From the NCBI GenBank assembly GCA_903875215.1, contig CAIQVH010000016.1, forward strand, positions 62,001-126,000: 64,000 bases of DNA. Reading direction: 5' to 3'. Shown piece by piece: positions 52,301 to 61,988 of the stretch. The notes beneath the pieces are model-generated. The model was not told where the DNA came from, did not search any database, and saw only the letters and a list, made by a program, of their open reading frames with translations. Source of the DNA: an uncultured Anaerolineae bacterium (GTDB lineage Bacteria > Chloroflexota > Anaerolineae > Anaerolineales > Villigracilaceae). A program made the translations under genes and the position numbers. Position 1 is the first letter of the stretch. Each line of letters opens with the position of its first letter.

Positions 52301-53334
52301 TGCGTCTCGGTCACCTTGCTGATGCTGCGCGGCTTCTCCGTATCATAACCTTTGGCGCGCGTCAGATGCGCCGCGAACAATTGCCCCGCCACGATCGCCA
52401 CGATCGGGGTCAACCACTCCGGGATGCCCGCCGGCAATTGGATGGGCGACTGAGCCAGCGCCAACGCCTGCTCATCGTCCGAAACCACCACCAGCTCCGC
52501 GGCATGCTCGCGGCGCAGGCGCGTCAGCATCTCCAGCATCGAATCGAACACCCGCCCCCGTGGAGCCACCGCCAGCACCGGGAATCCGCCCTCCACCATC
52601 GCAATCGGCCCGTGCTGGAAATCTGCCGAAGAATACGGCTCGGCCACCACGTAGGTCAGCTCTTTCATTTTCAACGCCCATTCAAACGCCGTGGCATAGT
52701 TAAACCCGCGTCCCAGCACCACGCACTGCGTCATATAACGGTAACGCTGCGCCATGCGCTCAATCTCCGCATCCTGCTTCAGCAGCGTCTCGATCCAGCC
52801 AGGCACCTGCGCCAGCTCTTGCCAGGCCTGCGCCTCGCCGCTCAGCGCCGCCGAGATCATCGCCAGCCCCATCAGCTCGGTGGTATACGTCTTCGTAGCC
52901 GCCACCGCTTTTTCGGCCCCGGCCTGAATATCCAGCACCAGATCAGCGGCCTGCGCCAGCGGCGAGACCGGCGCATTCGTCACAGCCAGCGTCAGGCAGC
53001 CCTGCCGGCGACCCTCCTCCAGCACACTGACAATATCCGGCGATTGGCCCGATTGCGAAACGCCCATCACCAGTGCCCCCTCCAGGCGGGGTATCTGCCC
53101 GTAAAAGGTGAACAGCGAAGGCGTGGCCAGCGCCAGCGGCAGATGATTCCGCGCCCCCCAGACATAATTCGCATACCGCCCGGCATTATCCGAAGTGCCG
53201 CGCGCCGCCAGGAAAACATACCGCACCTGCTGTGCCTCAATCGCCTGCGCAATATGATGCGCCGCGTCGCGTTGGTGCACCAGTAAATCACGCAAGCGCT
53301 GCGGCTGTTCGAAAATTTCATCATGCAATGTCAT
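52297..53334 (-). CDS. Double-SIS sugar isomerase / glucosamine-6-phosphate deaminase-like
   Basis: 345 residues, two SIS domains: first with ARGTSDNAG and VSQSGQSPDIV, second with LGRGFNYATAFEWALKMKEL and SSADFQHGP. Like the C-terminal half of GlmS or AgaS/NagB-II proteins, it probably converts glucosamine-6-phosphate to fructose-6-phosphate, finishing the amino-sugar path. ATG 53334 overlaps the methyltransferase stop by 14 bases. Confidence 0.9.
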   Translation of the reverse strand: MTLHDEIFEQPQRLRDLLVHQRDAAHHIAQAIEAQQVRYVFLAARGTSDNAGRYANYVWGARNHLPLALATPSLFTFYGQIPRLEGALVMGVSQSGQSPDIVSVLEEGRRQGCLTLAVTNAPVSPLAQAADLVLDIQAGAEKAVAATKTYTTELMGLAMISAALSGEAQAWQELAQVPGWIETLLKQDAEIERMAQRYRYMTQCVVLGRGFNYATAFEWALKMKELTYVVAEPYSSADFQHGPIAMVEGGFPVLAVAPRGRVFDSMLEMLTRLRREHAAELVVVSDDEQALALAQSPIQLPAGIPEWLTPIVAIVAGQLFAAHLTRAKGYDTEKPRSISKVTETH

Positions 53335-54244
53335 CTGAGCCTCTTTTATTTTGAGATTTGGGAATTTGCCTCGCACCCCAGCGCGCATACACCGCCTGAG
53401 AGAGCAACCGCCCGCGGGAAGATTCACGCGTTACCAGCTCACCCGCCTCCGTTATCCCGTTAAACGGGCGCAGCAACTCCTCCAGGCTTTGGTACACATG
53501 CACTGCTGACGCGCGCACTGCGTACATCGTCAACGCCATAAACAGCGGACGGTCGCCAAGGATCCTGCGGCAATCGGCCAACAGTTCCGGCAACCCCGCA
53601 TACACTTCCCAGACCTCCCCCTTCGGCCCGCGGCCAAACTTGGGCGGATCCAGGATAATGCCATCATACCGCGCCCCGCGCCGCCCCTCACGCTGGACAA
53701 ATTTCAGCGCATCCTCCACGATCCAGCGGATGGGTTTTTCCCCCAGCCCTGAAAGCTCCTGATTTTCTCGAGCCCACATCACCGACTTTTTGGATGCATC
53801 GATGTGTGTCACCTGCGCCCCGGCGCGCGCCACCGCCAGTGAAGCGATCCCCGTATACCCAAACAGGTTCAAAACCTTCACCGGTCGTCCCGCTCGGGTC
53901 ACCAGGTCTTCCACCCAGTCCCAGTGCGCTGCCGTCTCGGGAAACACACCCAGGTGACGGCCGGGGGTTGTCATTACTGCAAAGCGCAGCCCCTTATAGT
54001 CCAGCGTCCACTTCTCCGGCAGCTTCCGGCGCACCTGCCAGTGACCGCCGCTCTCCTCACTTGTCGGCTCAAAAACCGCGTGTGCCTCGCTCCAGGCCGC
54101 TTCAGGCAAGCCGCGCTTCCAGATCGCCTGTGCTTCAGGTCGTACAAAGCGGTAAACCCCAAAGCGTTCCAGCTTAAGCCCGTCGCCGCTATCCAGCAGC
54201 TCGTAATCCTTCCAATCCGGTGACTCTAGCAACGTGATATTCAT
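53321..54244 (-). CDS. RlmI-like class I SAM methyltransferase
   Basis: 307 residues. SAM-binding motif LNLFGYTGIASLAVARAGA and motif IV DPPKFGRG match the RlmI/RlmK-type rRNA cytosine-C5 methyltransferases; the N-terminal PUA domain of RlmI is missing or very divergent. So the target may be 23S rRNA, but this is not certain. ATG 54244; the 5-codon longer start is less likely. Same operon as the SIS gene. Confidence 0.82.
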   Translation of the reverse strand: MNITLLESPDWKDYELLDSGDGLKLERFGVYRFVRPEAQAIWKRGLPEAAWSEAHAVFEPTSEESGGHWQVRRKLPEKWTLDYKGLRFAVMTTPGRHLGVFPETAAHWDWVEDLVTRAGRPVKVLNLFGYTGIASLAVARAGAQVTHIDASKKSVMWARENQELSGLGEKPIRWIVEDALKFVQREGRRGARYDGIILDPPKFGRGPKGEVWEVYAGLPELLADCRRILGDRPLFMALTMYAVRASAVHVYQSLEELLRPFNGITEAGELVTRESSRGRLLSQAVYARWGARQIPKSQNKRGSDDIA

Positions 54245-54365
54245 GGTCAATCCAGCCAAGGCTCCTCAAAAAGCTCAAAACCTGCCCAAAAGCCCCCCGG
54301 TGGGGCAGATAGGGTCCCAAACCTTACAGAACTCTAACAATCTGTAATGAAATAGCAATATTAAC

Positions 54366-54394
54366 TTGAAATACACGCAAAAAGGTTGTAAAAT
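54366..54394 (+). promoter_or_regulatory. Promoter of the dcw cluster
   Basis: -35 TTGAAA (54366-54371), 17-bp spacer, -10 TAAAAT (54389-54394). Confidence 0.8.
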
Positions 54395-54429
54395 ATGGGT
54401 GTAAGTGGGAGAAAGTGGGTCGAAGTGGA
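54395..54429 (+). promoter_or_regulatory. MraZ-binding repeats
   Basis: Four TGGG/TGGA units at 54396, 54406, 54416 and 54426, exactly 10 bp apart, at the start site of the promoter. MraZ binds such repeats and represses its own operon. Confidence 0.85.
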
Positions 54430-54480
54430 GCGCCGGGCCGGGAGTCCGGCGTTCCGTACATTAAGGAGATATTAGAACGT

Positions 54481-54915
54481 ATGTTCTTAGGGCAGTATCA
54501 ACACTCTCTCGATGACAAAGGACGCCTGACTATTCCGGCGGCTTTTCGCGCATCTCTTGCCGAGGGTGCCTTCATCTCCCAGGGCTACGACCGCAATCTC
54601 ATGGTCATGACGACGGCTTACTTTCAGCAGGTTTATGCTGGCGTTAATGCCATGAGCGTCACTGACGCCACTGCCCGCTTGCTGCGCCGCATGATCTTCT
54701 CCACTGCCTATCAGGTCGAAGTGGACAAAGCCGGCCGCGTTCTCGTACCACAGAATCTGCGTGAGTTCCTTGGCATGGACGGCGAAGCGATGGTCGTGGG
54801 GCAGGGCGAATACTTTGAAGTCTGGACGCCCGGCGAGTGGCAGCGGCAAACCAAATCCATGCAGGATGTGGATACCGACCCACAACGCTTCCAGGCGCTC
54901 AACCTGGGCGTGTAA
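54481..54915 (+). CDS. mraZ: Transcriptional regulator MraZ
   Basis: 144 residues, two SpoVT-AbrB-like repeats: FLGQYQHSLDDKGRLTIPAAFR and VEVDKAGRVLVPQNLREF. Binds the TGGG repeats 50 bases upstream and controls the cell division and wall cluster. ATG 54481 follows AAGGAG at 12 bases. The longer frame from 54415 would run through the operator and is rejected. Confidence 0.96.
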   Translation: MFLGQYQHSLDDKGRLTIPAAFRASLAEGAFISQGYDRNLMVMTTAYFQQVYAGVNAMSVTDATARLLRRMIFSTAYQVEVDKAGRVLVPQNLREFLGMDGEAMVVGQGEYFEVWTPGEWQRQTKSMQDVDTDPQRFQALNLGV

Positions 54916-54938
54916 ATCACAGGCAACCGCCCAAACTC

Positions 54939-55856
54939 ATGGACGCGCCACACCTGCCCGTACTTTACAAAGAAATTATACACGCTTTACAGCCGAAAAC
55001 TGCCGGACATTATATCGACGGCACTCTCGGCGCGGGCGGCCACAGCGCCGGAATATTACAGGCCAGCGCACCCGCCGGAGAAATCCTCGGCTTCGATCTA
55101 GACCCGCAGGCGCTCAGCCTGGCTCGCGAGCGGCTTTCCCCCTTTGGAGCCCGCGCCCATCTCGTTCAGGCCTCCTACCTTGAGATGCGCGCCTCCGCCC
55201 AGGCGCTCGGCTGGGAAACCGTAGACGGAATTCTACTGGACTGGGGAGTCTCGTCGATGCAGATTGATACCGCCGCGCGCGGATTCTCCTTCCTGCAAGA
55301 GGGTCCGCTCGATATGCGCTTCGACCCGCACGCCGCGCTGACTGCCGCCGATCTGGTCAACACCCTGCCCGAAGAAGAACTGGCCGACATCCTCTTTCGA
55401 TATGGAGAGGAACGCCTTTCCCGCCGCATCGCCCGCGCCGTTGTTCAGCAGCGGCCTGTCAGCACCACCCGTCAGCTGGCAGATCTGGTTCTGAAGGCGG
55501 TCGGCCGGCCCGAGCGGATTCACCCCGCCACGCGCACCTTCCAGGCTCTGCGCATTGCTGTCAACGGAGAGTTGGAAGCCGTCGAACAGGTTTTGCCCAT
55601 TGCGTTGGGATTGCTCAAGCCAGGCGGGCGGTTGGCTGTCATCGCCTTCCATTCGCTTGAAGACCGGATTGCCAAGGAAACCTTCCGGCGTGAAAGTACC
55701 GATTGTCTATGTCCGCCGCGTCAGCCGGTCTGCACCTGTGGACATATGGCCAGCATAAAACTGATTAATCGCAAGCCCATCGAGGCCGGCGAGGCAGAAA
55801 TCAAGGAAAATCCGCGGGCGCGAAGCGCCAAACTACGCATAGCAGAGAAACTATGA
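54939..55856 (+). CDS. rsmH: 16S rRNA (cytosine-N4) methyltransferase RsmH
   Basis: 305 residues. Methylates C1402 of 16S rRNA. Motifs: HLPVLYKEI at the start, DGTLGAGGHSAGIL (SAM site), DLDPQAL, ILLDWGVSSMQID, RLAVIAFHSLEDRI and NPRARSAKLR at the end. The second member of the dcw order. The stop overlaps the ftsL start as ATGA. Confidence 0.97.
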   Translation: MDAPHLPVLYKEIIHALQPKTAGHYIDGTLGAGGHSAGILQASAPAGEILGFDLDPQALSLARERLSPFGARAHLVQASYLEMRASAQALGWETVDGILLDWGVSSMQIDTAARGFSFLQEGPLDMRFDPHAALTAADLVNTLPEEELADILFRYGEERLSRRIARAVVQQRPVSTTRQLADLVLKAVGRPERIHPATRTFQALRIAVNGELEAVEQVLPIALGLLKPGGRLAVIAFHSLEDRIAKETFRRESTDCLCPPRQPVCTCGHMASIKLINRKPIEAGEAEIKENPRARSAKLRIAEKL

Positions 55857-56398
55857 ACATCGTCGACAAATTCTTAAGCCCTTTTTCTCGTTCGCGCGAC
55901 GCCGGCAAAACGGCTGGCACTCATCCGTATCAAGCCGTGGCTGATCTGGCTGGGTCTTTGCGTAGTTATCAAGAGATGCCCATCCATATTCAGCGCGAAG
56001 GATTGGCCATGTTCGTGGCAGGTGTGATGCTCCTGGGGCTGGTGGCTGGCATGTATTTGAATGTCACGGCCAGCGCAGCGATCGCCGGGCGCGAAATTCA
56101 GATTCTGGAGACGGAAATTGTAGTGAATCAGCGCATCAATGCCGATTTGCAGACGAAGATTGCCGGCTTGCTTTCCAGCCAGCGGCTGGCCGAGCGCGCC
56201 AGGGCGGCAGGTTATGAATCCGTGACCCGCGATAATTTGGAGTATATGGTCGTTCCCGGTTATTTCCCAGCCACAGGGCTGAACCTGATTCCGCCGGTGG
56301 CCGAGCCAGCGCGCCCGGCTTTGTTGCCAGAATATTCTGAATCTTTGTTGGATTGGGTTTCCCGCCAGCTCGATTCGGCTTCGAAACCGTTACAGTAA
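55853..56398 (+). CDS. ftsL: FtsL/DivIC-like division protein
   Basis: 181 residues: a 50-residue cytoplasmic start, one membrane helix (about residues 56-78), a coiled-coil region (about 80-125, EIQILETEIVVNQRINADLQTKI) and a variable end. This is the FtsL pattern, assigned mainly by position between rsmH and ftsI; the sequence itself is weakly conserved. Longer than typical (about 120). Confidence 0.75.
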   Translation: MNIVDKFLSPFSRSRDAGKTAGTHPYQAVADLAGSLRSYQEMPIHIQREGLAMFVAGVMLLGLVAGMYLNVTASAAIAGREIQILETEIVVNQRINADLQTKIAGLLSSQRLAERARAAGYESVTRDNLEYMVVPGYFPATGLNLIPPVAEPARPALLPEYSESLLDWVSRQLDSASKPLQ

Positions 56399-56428
56399 GG
56401 CCGAGTATTGATTTAACGATGGGTGTCT

Positions 56429-58168
56429 ATGAAACGCCAATATCAGCGACGTTCACTTTTTCTGTCAGTCATGTTTGCCTTCCTGGCGGCCACCATTATT
56501 GTCCAAATGGTGCGTATTCAGACCAGTGCGGAGGCCAGTACGTTCAAAGAGCAGGCTGAAAAATATGGCTGGACCCCAACAACGCTCTTCCCTGAGCGGG
56601 GCCAGATTTATGACCGCCACGGCTATTTATTGGCAGGAAACAAGACTGTCTATGAGGTCGGTGTCAGCCTGAGTGAAGTCAAGGATGTTCGCACCGTTGC
56701 GATGACGATGAGTTCCATCCTCGGCCTGAACTACGACCAGGTCTACAATGTAATCCAGGCGCCTCCCGCTAACGTGATGTATCTCGTTTTGGCGGATTTT
56801 GTCAGCGCGGAGAAGGCGGATGAGCTGAAAGAGTTGAAAAAGCGCATGTCCGAGCAGTATGCCAAGGATGGCGACCCAACCCTGGCGGGGTTGGGCTTCA
56901 AGGCTCATTTCATGCGCTCCTATCCAGAAAAAACGCTGGCTTCCAATGTGATGGGCTTTTCGACCCGTGAAAATCACGGCAGTTATGGCGTGGAGCAGAC
57001 CTATGACAGCCTGCTGGCCGGCATGCCGGTTCAGGCCTGGTCCCCGGAAGACCCCAACCTGGCGGGAGAATTACCTGAAACTCCGCGCGGCTCGGATTTG
57101 ATTCTGACCATTGACCGCGAAATCCAGGCCATGGTGGAAGAACAACTTAAGCGTGGCATGGAAGAGACCGGTTCAAAGTCTGGCACGATCGTGGTGATGG
57201 ATCCGACCACCGGGGAAATCCTGGCTATGGCATCCACTCCGCAGATCGATTTGAATGATTTCTACAACTCGTTGGATACCACCATCCCCTATAATCGCGC
57301 CATTTCGGAGCAGTACGAACCCGGCTCAGTCTTCAAGATTTTGACCATGGCTGCCGCCATTGACTCCAATCTGGTGGCGCCCAACTCAACGTATCTGGAT
57401 GTCGGTTTTTACGAAATTGGTGGTGCCTATATCTATAACTGGGATAAAGGTGCCTGGGGGCCGCAGGATATGGTCGGGTGCCTGGAGCATTCGCTCAACG
57501 TCTGCATGGCTCGCCTGGCAGACCAGATGGGCCGAGACACGTTCTATACCTATATGCGCCGTTTTGGCATCGGGCATCCGACAGGTATTGACCTGGCCGG
57601 GGAGGCCAGTGGCCGTCTCAAGTCTCCGGGGGATGATGATTGGACCGAGGTTGACCTTGGAACAAATTCCTTCGGGCAGGGCGTGGCGGTCACGCCCATC
57701 CAGATGATGGCGGCAGCTTCGGCGCTGGCCAATGGTGGGCGGATGGTGTACCCGCATGTGTTGTATGGCATGGTCAGCAATGGCTATCAGTACAATACCC
57801 CGGTGCAGACTCTTGATACCCCGGTCTCGCCGCAAACAGCGCGCACGGTGAGCGAGATGCTCGCAACCGCCATGGAAAATGGCGAACTTCCTTCCAAGGT
57901 GGAGGGCTATCGCATCGCCGGGAAAACTGGAACTGCGCAGATTCCCGGGCCGGATGGTTATGACCCCAAACGTATCAACGCTTCGTTTGTTGGCTGGGGG
58001 CCCATTGATGCGCCGAAGTTCATGGTCTACATTTGGTTTGAAGAACCAACCTCGCACGAATGGGCTTCATCGGTGGCTGCCCCGGTCTTTCATGATGTTG
58101 TCGAAAAACTGGTCGTGCTGATGGGTTTGCCGCCCGATGATGTGCGCCATCAACTGTTGGGACAATGA
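56429..58168 (+). CDS. ftsI: Division transpeptidase FtsI (PBP3/PBP2 type)
   Basis: 579 residues. N-terminal membrane helix, a PBP dimer domain with ERGQIYDRHGYLLA, then the transpeptidase with SxxK (GSVFK, Ser near 300), SxN (HSLNVC near 355) and KTG (GKTGTAQ near 498). Crosslinks septal peptidoglycan. ATG 56429; GTG 56423 is an alternative. No ribosome binding site is clear; 30 bases after ftsL. Confidence 0.95.
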   Translation: MKRQYQRRSLFLSVMFAFLAATIIVQMVRIQTSAEASTFKEQAEKYGWTPTTLFPERGQIYDRHGYLLAGNKTVYEVGVSLSEVKDVRTVAMTMSSILGLNYDQVYNVIQAPPANVMYLVLADFVSAEKADELKELKKRMSEQYAKDGDPTLAGLGFKAHFMRSYPEKTLASNVMGFSTRENHGSYGVEQTYDSLLAGMPVQAWSPEDPNLAGELPETPRGSDLILTIDREIQAMVEEQLKRGMEETGSKSGTIVVMDPTTGEILAMASTPQIDLNDFYNSLDTTIPYNRAISEQYEPGSVFKILTMAAAIDSNLVAPNSTYLDVGFYEIGGAYIYNWDKGAWGPQDMVGCLEHSLNVCMARLADQMGRDTFYTYMRRFGIGHPTGIDLAGEASGRLKSPGDDDWTEVDLGTNSFGQGVAVTPIQMMAAASALANGGRMVYPHVLYGMVSNGYQYNTPVQTLDTPVSPQTARTVSEMLATAMENGELPSKVEGYRIAGKTGTAQIPGPDGYDPKRINASFVGWGPIDAPKFMVYIWFEEPTSHEWASSVAAPVFHDVVEKLVVLMGLPPDDVRHQLLGQ

Positions 58169-58174
58169 GGTAGA

Positions 58175-59596
58175 GTGCTGACGCTTGCCGATGTGATCGA
58201 AGCCCTGACTCACACCCGCCCGGAGATGAAACCGTTTTTCATCACCGAAGCGGCCATTGATTCTCGGCAGGTCATTCCCGGCGGGCTATTTGTTGCCCTG
58301 GCGGGTGAACGTGTCGATGGGCATGGATTCGTCGCCCAGGCTTTTCAGCGCGGCGCGACAGTCGCGTTGATCGAGCATGAAGTTGATGTGGCCGCCACGC
58401 TCCTCGATGTCCGCGCTGGGTTCCCGCAGGAAGATTTCTCCCGGCTCAAGGTGCCCGTCTGCCTGCGGGTGGAAAACACATTGGCCGCTTTGCAGCAAAT
58501 TGCCGCCTTCTGGCGGCGAAAACTGAATCTGCGCGTGGTTGGGATTACCGGCAGCATCGGTAAATCTACCACCAAGGAAGCGGTGGCACAGGTGCTCAGC
58601 CAGCGTTACACCACGCTGAAGAGCGCCGCGAACCTTAACAATGAAATTGGGTTGCCGCTCAATATCCTGAAACTCACGCCGGGGCATCAGGTTGCCGTCC
58701 TGGAGATGGGATTTTACGTTCCCGGTGAGATTGCCCAGTTGTGCGAAATTGCACTGCCGCAGGTCGGTGTGCTGACCAATGTTGGCACCGTCCATGCCGA
58801 GCGGGCGGGGTCTCAGGAAAACATTGCCCTTGGCAAGGGGGAGCTGGTCGAAGCGCTGCCGCCCGCGCCGGAAGGGGTTGCCATCCTGAACTACGATGAC
58901 CCCTGGGTTCGTCCGATGAGTCGACGCACCCGCGCCCGGGTCTTCTACTATGGCTTGAGCCCCGAAGCCCATCTCTGGGCGGACGAGGTGGAGGGTATGG
59001 GGTTGGAAGGCATCCGCTTCCGCCTGCACTACAAACAGGAAGCGATCTATCTGCGCGTGCCGTTGATTGGCCGCCACTCGGTTGAGACGGCCCTGCGGGC
59101 TGCCGCCGTTGGTCTGGTCGAAGGCCTGACCTGGGACGAGATCATCCGCGGGTTGCAGGAAAGCCCGGCCCAGTTGCGGCTCTCGGTTGTGCGGACGCAC
59201 AGTGGAGCCCTGCTGATTGACGATACGTACAATGCCGCGCCAGAATCGACGCTGGCCGCGCTCAACCTGCTGAGCGAAATGCCTGGCCGGAAAATTGCCG
59301 TCCTGGGCGATATGCTCGAGCTGGCTCAGTACGAGCGCGCCGGCCATGAAATGGTGGGGATGCGCGCCGCCCAGGTCGCTGACCTGCTCGTTACGCTGGG
59401 AACACGTGCCCACATGATCGCCGAAGCTGCGCGCAAAGCCGGGATGAAAAAGGCCCGGGTGCTGGAATATGAACAACCCGGCGAGATTATCGACTGGCTG
59501 AATCAAAACCTGGTTGCCGAAGACACTGTTCTGATCAAAGGCTCCCACGGCTTGCGGATGGATCAAATCGTTGCTGCGCTGGAGGCGTATTCATGA
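58175..59596 (+). CDS. murF: UDP-N-acetylmuramoyl-tripeptide-D-alanyl-D-alanine ligase
   Basis: 473 residues. Adds D-Ala-D-Ala to the UDP-MurNAc-tripeptide. P-loop GITGSIGKSTTKEAV near residue 122, SRQVIPGGLFVALAGER at the N-terminus, NNEIGLPL and DDTYNAAPES. GTG start at 58175, preceded by GAGGTAGA. It follows ftsI directly: murE, which normally lies between, is missing. The stop overlaps mraY by 4 bases. Confidence 0.95.
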   Translation: MLTLADVIEALTHTRPEMKPFFITEAAIDSRQVIPGGLFVALAGERVDGHGFVAQAFQRGATVALIEHEVDVAATLLDVRAGFPQEDFSRLKVPVCLRVENTLAALQQIAAFWRRKLNLRVVGITGSIGKSTTKEAVAQVLSQRYTTLKSAANLNNEIGLPLNILKLTPGHQVAVLEMGFYVPGEIAQLCEIALPQVGVLTNVGTVHAERAGSQENIALGKGELVEALPPAPEGVAILNYDDPWVRPMSRRTRARVFYYGLSPEAHLWADEVEGMGLEGIRFRLHYKQEAIYLRVPLIGRHSVETALRAAAVGLVEGLTWDEIIRGLQESPAQLRLSVVRTHSGALLIDDTYNAAPESTLAALNLLSEMPGRKIAVLGDMLELAQYERAGHEMVGMRAAQVADLLVTLGTRAHMIAEAARKAGMKKARVLEYEQPGEIIDWLNQNLVAEDTVLIKGSHGLRMDQIVAALEAYS

Positions 59597-60585
59597 AAGA
59601 CACCACCCTGGCAGCCAGCCTGGCAGGCCTGAGTTTTATGCTGACCGTGATCTGGGGCGCGCCACTGTTGCGGATTTTGCGGCACTTCAAAATCGGCAAG
59701 CTGATTCGGGTTGAAGAACCTGGCAAGCACCTGGTCAAGATGGGCACACCCACCATGGGCGGCGTGATGATCATTGCCCCCGTGCTGCTTCTGACCGTTC
59801 TGCTGAACGCCGCGGCGCTGATCGGCTTCAAAGTCACCGGTAAATCCGTTTTTGTCCCGCTCATCACCATGCTCACTTATGGCATCCTCGGCGCCATTGA
59901 CGACTGGGAAGGCATCCGCGGTAAACGCAAAGGCGAAGGCATGACCATCCGGGTCAAGTTCATCAGCCAGTGGCTGATTGCCGGTGTGATTGCCTGGGCG
60001 CTTAAATACCTGCTCGATGTGCCTGGCATGTTCATCCCCGGCGTGCCAGCCGAAGTGGAGCTGGGTTGGTGGTATGTGCCGATCGCCGCCTTTATCATCG
60101 TTGCCATGTCCAACGCCATCAACTTCACCGATGGCCTGGATGGCCTGGCCGGCATGATCTCCGCCACCATTTTTGCAGCCTACGGCATCATTGCGCTCAT
60201 GCAGGGCCAGACTTTCCTGGCAAAATTCTCCTTCACCATGGTGGGCGCCCTGTTCGGCTTTTTATGGTTCAACGCTCACCCCGCCCAGCTCTTTATGGGC
60301 GATACCGGTTCGCTCGCCCTCGGCGCAACGATCGGTGTGGTGGCTCTGATGACCGGCCAGTGGGTCATCCTGCCGTTGATTGCCATTGTCCCGGTGGCCG
60401 AGGCAATGAGTTCAACGATCCAGATTTTGTATTTCAAGGCCACCAAGGGCAAGCGGTTTTTCAAAATGGCACCCATCCACTTGCATTTTGAGCTGCTCGG
60501 ATGGAGCGAAACACAGATCGTCCAACGCTTTTGGCTGATCGGCCTGCTCGCCACCCTGATTGGCGTCGGCCTCGCCATGGTCTAA
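59593..60585 (+). CDS. mraY: Phospho-N-acetylmuramoyl-pentapeptide transferase
   Basis: 330 residues, ten membrane helices. Makes lipid I from UDP-MurNAc-pentapeptide and undecaprenyl phosphate. Motifs: GKLIRVEEPGKHLVKMGTPTMGG, GAIDDWEG (paired Asp), NFTDGLDGLAG, FMGDTGSLALG and APIHLHFELLGW. ATG overlaps the murF stop by four bases. Confidence 0.97.
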   Translation: MKDTTLAASLAGLSFMLTVIWGAPLLRILRHFKIGKLIRVEEPGKHLVKMGTPTMGGVMIIAPVLLLTVLLNAAALIGFKVTGKSVFVPLITMLTYGILGAIDDWEGIRGKRKGEGMTIRVKFISQWLIAGVIAWALKYLLDVPGMFIPGVPAEVELGWWYVPIAAFIIVAMSNAINFTDGLDGLAGMISATIFAAYGIIALMQGQTFLAKFSFTMVGALFGFLWFNAHPAQLFMGDTGSLALGATIGVVALMTGQWVILPLIAIVPVAEAMSSTIQILYFKATKGKRFFKMAPIHLHFELLGWSETQIVQRFWLIGLLATLIGVGLAMV

Positions 60586-60587
60586 CG

Positions 60588-61988
60588 ATGAAAATGATTA
60601 ATTGGCAGAACAAACGCGTCATCATCATCGGCGCAGCCCGGCAGGGGCTGGCGCTGGCGCGTTACCTTGCCCGTCACGGGGCACAGGTGGTCATCAACGA
60701 TCGCCGCACGCCCGACCAATTGCAGGCTGAGATGAAACAGCTACCCTCCAGCGCTGTGGAATGGATCACCGGCGGACATCCGCTCTCGATCATGGAACCT
60801 CGCCCCGACCTGCTCTGCATCTCCGGCGGCATCCCGCTAAACAATCCGCTCGTCGAGTATGCTCTTCAGAACGGCATCCCGCTCTCGAACGACACCCAGC
60901 TATTCCTGGATGCCGTTCCATGCCATACCCTTGGCATTACCGGTTCGGCAGGCAAGACCACCACCACCACGCTGGTCGGGCGCATTGCCCAGGCTGGCGC
61001 GGGCCGCGCCGCCCGCCGTATCTGGATCGGCGGTAATATCGGCGATCCGCTGATCAACTACGTGGATGAGATGCAGCCTTCCGACCTTGCCATCCTGGAA
61101 ATCTCCTCTTTTCAGGCCGAGCAGATGACCACTTCGCCGCACATCGCTGCCATCTTGAACATCACGCCCAACCACCTCGACCGGCACGGCACCATGGCAG
61201 CCTACACTGCCGCCAAAGCGCGCCTGCTCGACTTTCAGACGCCTGGCGACACCGCCATCCTGGGCCGCGATGACCCTGGGGCGTGGAGTCTGGTTGGAAA
61301 AGTGCGTGGTAAATTATTTTCTTTCGGGTTCAGTCCCCTGCCTGCCGGTCAGGATGGGGCTTATCTCCAGGCCGGTCAGTTTTTCCTGCGCGATGGCGCG
61401 CAAGTCAGCCGCCTGGCGGTGGAAGAACATGTTGCCCTGCGAGGAGAACACAACCGCCTGAATGTGCTCGCCGCCTGCGCCATCACCCACGCGGCCGGGT
61501 TCTCGGTGGACGAGATGCTGGCCGGCATCCGCGGGTTTGCCGGGGTTCCGCATCGGCTGGAACTGGTGTGCACCTGGCGCGGCACGCACTGGTACAACGA
61601 TTCAATCGCCACCGCCCCCGAGCGTGCCATGGCGGCTGTTCGGGCCTTTGATGGCCCGATTATCCTGCTGTTGGGCGGCCGCGATAAGAACCTGCCCTGG
61701 GAAGATCTGGCCCGCCTGGCGCAGGAACGCGTGGAGCACGTTGTGATTTTTGGTGAAGCTGCCGAAAAGATCCACGCCGCCCTGGCTGCCCAGCAGCCCC
61801 AAAAATGCAGCCTGACCCGCGTGGAAACCTGTCAGGACGCAGTCCGCGCGGCGGCGCGGCTGGCCCGCCCGGGTTTTTCCATCCTTTTCTCGCCCGGCGG
61901 AACGAGTTTTGACGAATTTAAAGATTTTGAAGAACGTGGAGAAAGGTATAAACAATGGGTACACGAGTTTACCGAGACACTTCCGTAG
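60588..61988 (+). CDS. murD: UDP-N-acetylmuramoylalanine-D-glutamate ligase
   Basis: 466 residues. Adds D-Glu to UDP-MurNAc-L-Ala. N-terminal Rossmann-like IIGAARQGLALARYL, ATP-binding GITGSAGKTTTTTLV near residue 116, ITPNHLDRHG, HRLELV and LLLGGRDKNLPW. ATG 60588, two bases after mraY; the longer frame from 60501 overlaps mraY. The 3' end overlaps ftsW by 34 bases. Confidence 0.95.
   Translation: MKMINWQNKRVIIIGAARQGLALARYLARHGAQVVINDRRTPDQLQAEMKQLPSSAVEWITGGHPLSIMEPRPDLLCISGGIPLNNPLVEYALQNGIPLSNDTQLFLDAVPCHTLGITGSAGKTTTTTLVGRIAQAGAGRAARRIWIGGNIGDPLINYVDEMQPSDLAILEISSFQAEQMTTSPHIAAILNITPNHLDRHGTMAAYTAAKARLLDFQTPGDTAILGRDDPGAWSLVGKVRGKLFSFGFSPLPAGQDGAYLQAGQFFLRDGAQVSRLAVEEHVALRGEHNRLNVLAACAITHAAGFSVDEMLAGIRGFAGVPHRLELVCTWRGTHWYNDSIATAPERAMAAVRAFDGPIILLLGGRDKNLPWEDLARLAQERVEHVVIFGEAAEKIHAALAAQQPQKCSLTRVETCQDAVRAAARLARPGFSILFSPGGTSFDEFKDFEERGERYKQWVHEFTETLP

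Noticed and set aside
58286-59566. 426-codon minus-strand frame over murF
   Set aside because: Antisense shadow of a clearly conserved ligase; composition-driven.
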